7,331 nt of DNA from Aquabacter sp. (GTDB lineage: Bacteria > Pseudomonadota > Alphaproteobacteria > Rhizobiales > Xanthobacteraceae), in NCBI GenBank assembly GCA_030147645.1, contig JASBUY010000036.1, positions 1-7,331 on the forward strand, read 5' to 3'. Below the pieces are notes generated by a model, which ran no database searches, was not told the origin of the DNA, and was given only the letters and a program-made list of their open reading frames with translations. The position numbers and the translations under genes are program-made. Shown piece after piece: positions 6,318 to 7,331 of the stretch; positions within the stretch are counted from its first letter, which is position 1; every line of letters begins with the position of its first letter.

Positions 6318-7085
6318 TTACTTGCAGGCGCTCGAATCGATGAATTCAACCGCGTGGACAAGCGGTTGCGGCGAAACGGAGATGAAACCGTCGAACGGGC
6401 CGCTCATTTCCAGAATGAGGAACAGCGCGCCGCTGATGGAAAGCGCGCACATGAAGAAGAAGGCCTTCACCACGCCGTTGGACGGCGCGAACAGACCGAA
6501 ACTGACAAAGATCAGCGCCAACCAGACGATCAGCACGATGATGAAGATGGCGGGAACGGCGGCCACCGCTTCGCCCGAGACGGTCCACCGCGTCTTGAGG
6601 ATGGACTTCAGATCGTCCAGGGCGGCGGTCCGCGCCTCCTGCTGGATGGTGGTCTGGGGTGTCCAGTTGCGCACCAGGCTTTCCAGCGAGAGCAATATGT
6701 CCCCCGAGCCGGCGCCCGGCGTGCCGGCATTGTCCGATCCGCCCCAATTCTCCACCAGGATGGCACGGGTATAATCGCCGAGCAGCTTCTGGGCGGGGCA
6801 GGCGTCGGGGCCGGCATGGCGCAGGTCGGACGCCAGCGAGAGGATGTTCAGCGCATAGGTGTGAACGTCCTTGTCGGTGGCGTCGAAATTGCCCTTCACC
6901 GAGGCCGTCATCAGGCCGAGGATCAGCGACGTCATGGCCGCGACCATGCCGACGCCGAGCTTCACGGCATCCTGGGTCGAGCCCGAAATGTGATGGGAGG
7001 CGAGGCGCTGGGCCGCGAACATTGCCCCGAGCGCCCCGCCGAACATGCCGACGAAGGCAATCACAGATACAAGCGTAGGATTCAT
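6318..7085 (-). CDS. DUF4239 (bestrophin-like) family membrane protein
   Basis: This is a complete 255-residue integral membrane protein. Four hydrophobic segments are visible, near residues 4-24, 42-62, 174-198 and 205-226. The pairs are separated by a soluble region of about 110 residues rich in D, S and T. Recognisable family features are 'LILGLMTASVKGNFD' (54-68) after the second segment, and 'SFGLFAPSNGVV' (195-206) leading to 'LFLILEMSGPFDGFI' (221-235). This pattern is that of DUF4239 proteins, also described as having a bestrophin-like domain. Bestrophins are anion channels, but no function is established for this bacterial family as far as I know, and the sequence does not reveal one. 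The ATG has a close GAGG site (7090-7093) four bases upstream, a short spacing. It lies 49 bp after fabI on the same strand with no terminator between, so cotranscription with fabI is possible. Confidence 0.85.
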   Translation of the reverse strand: MNPTLVSVIAFVGMFGGALGAMFAAQRLASHHISGSTQDAVKLGVGMVAAMTSLILGLMTASVKGNFDATDKDVHTYALNILSLASDLRHAGPDACPAQKLLGDYTRAILVENWGGSDNAGTPGAGSGDILLSLESLVRNWTPQTTIQQEARTAALDDLKSILKTRWTVSGEAVAAVPAIFIIVLIVWLALIFVSFGLFAPSNGVVKAFFFMCALSISGALFLILEMSGPFDGFISVSPQPLVHAVEFIDSSACK

Positions 7086-7134
7086 CTGGCCTCGGCCCCC
7101 ACCGCCACTGCCATTGAGCTAACGCCGTCCCGTG

Positions 7135-7331
7135 CTATTCGGCCGCTTTGGGGGCGACCTCGTGCGCGAGCTTGGCTTCCGCATCTTCCTGCGTCTTCAG
7201 GACGTCGGGATGCGGCATGGAAATGATGTTGTACCCGCTGTCCACGAAATGCACTTCGCCCGTGACCCCGAGGGAGAGGTCGGAGAGCATATAGAGCGCG
7301 GAGCCGCCCACCTCCTCGATGGTCACCGTCC
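7135..7331 (-). CDS. fabI: Enoyl-[acyl-carrier-protein] reductase (NADH), FabI (C-terminal part only)
   Basis: Only the last 64 complete codons are in the window; the gene continues beyond base 7331. FabI reduces trans-2-enoyl-ACP to acyl-ACP with NADH in the final step of each type II fatty acid elongation cycle, and is the target of triclosan and diazaborines. The visible part starts TVTIEEVGG and runs through 'ALYMLSDLSLGVTGEVHFVD' to 'SGYNIISMPHPD', a highly characteristic FabI C-terminus in the short-chain dehydrogenase fold. The catalytic Tyr and Lys lie upstream, outside the window, so activity cannot be judged here. The tail after the conserved ISMP carries about 25 more residues rich in A, E and K. 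The internal GTG at 7324-7326 is a valine codon, not a start. Confidence 0.93.
   Translation of the reverse strand, partial: TVTIEEVGGSALYMLSDLSLGVTGEVHFVDSGYNIISMPHPDVLKTQEDAEAKLAHEVAPKAAE

Noticed and set aside
5892..7226. 444-codon open frame on the plus strand spanning the chemoreceptor N-terminus, DUF4239 and fabI end
   Set aside because: It crosses three well-supported minus-strand genes and has an R, H, G and Q-rich composition typical of antisense shadows.

Overview
The window is GC-rich bacterial DNA, and its gene content and protein sequences fit an alphaproteobacterium of the order Hyphomicrobiales (Rhizobiales). The pointers are the rpsO-pnp pair with fabI close by, the alphaproteobacterial style of the chemoreceptor, and GC-rich codon use. 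A Xanthobacteraceae-like source (Azorhizobium, Xanthobacter or a relative) is a guess that I cannot test here.

Layout, left to right. (1) Positions 1-1116, plus strand: the C-terminal part of a family 5 (peptide/nickel/opine type) ABC transporter solute-binding protein, cut by the window edge and closed by a strong intrinsic terminator. (2) Positions 1172-4164, plus strand: the RNA-metabolism unit rpsO (ribosomal protein S15) then pnp (polynucleotide phosphorylase). Both genes have long, structured leaders. Downstream lie a 12-bp TTCG hairpin, a GATC-rich imperfect palindrome and an intrinsic terminator. (3) Positions 4188-6212, minus strand: a transmembrane methyl-accepting chemotaxis protein convergent with pnp. 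(4) Positions 6318-7085, minus strand: a four-helix membrane protein of the DUF4239 (bestrophin-like) type. (5) Positions 7135-7331, minus strand: the C-terminus of fabI (NADH-dependent enoyl-ACP reductase), cut by the window edge. It sits 49 bp upstream of the DUF4239 gene on the same strand.

How the parts relate. rpsO and pnp are a classic pair whose expression is controlled after transcription in other bacteria: S15 binds its own leader, and PNPase acts with RNase III on its own leader. Both leaders here can fold into structures compatible with such control. The transporter fragment, chemoreceptor and DUF4239 protein look like accessory genes placed around a conserved housekeeping neighbourhood.

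I see no mobile element, tRNA, rRNA, CRISPR array or obviously new multigene system. The points most worth a second look are non-coding: the rpsO leader, the two mutually exclusive helices in the pnp leader, and the palindrome after pnp. The very long open frames opposite pnp and the chemoreceptor are codon-bias shadows.
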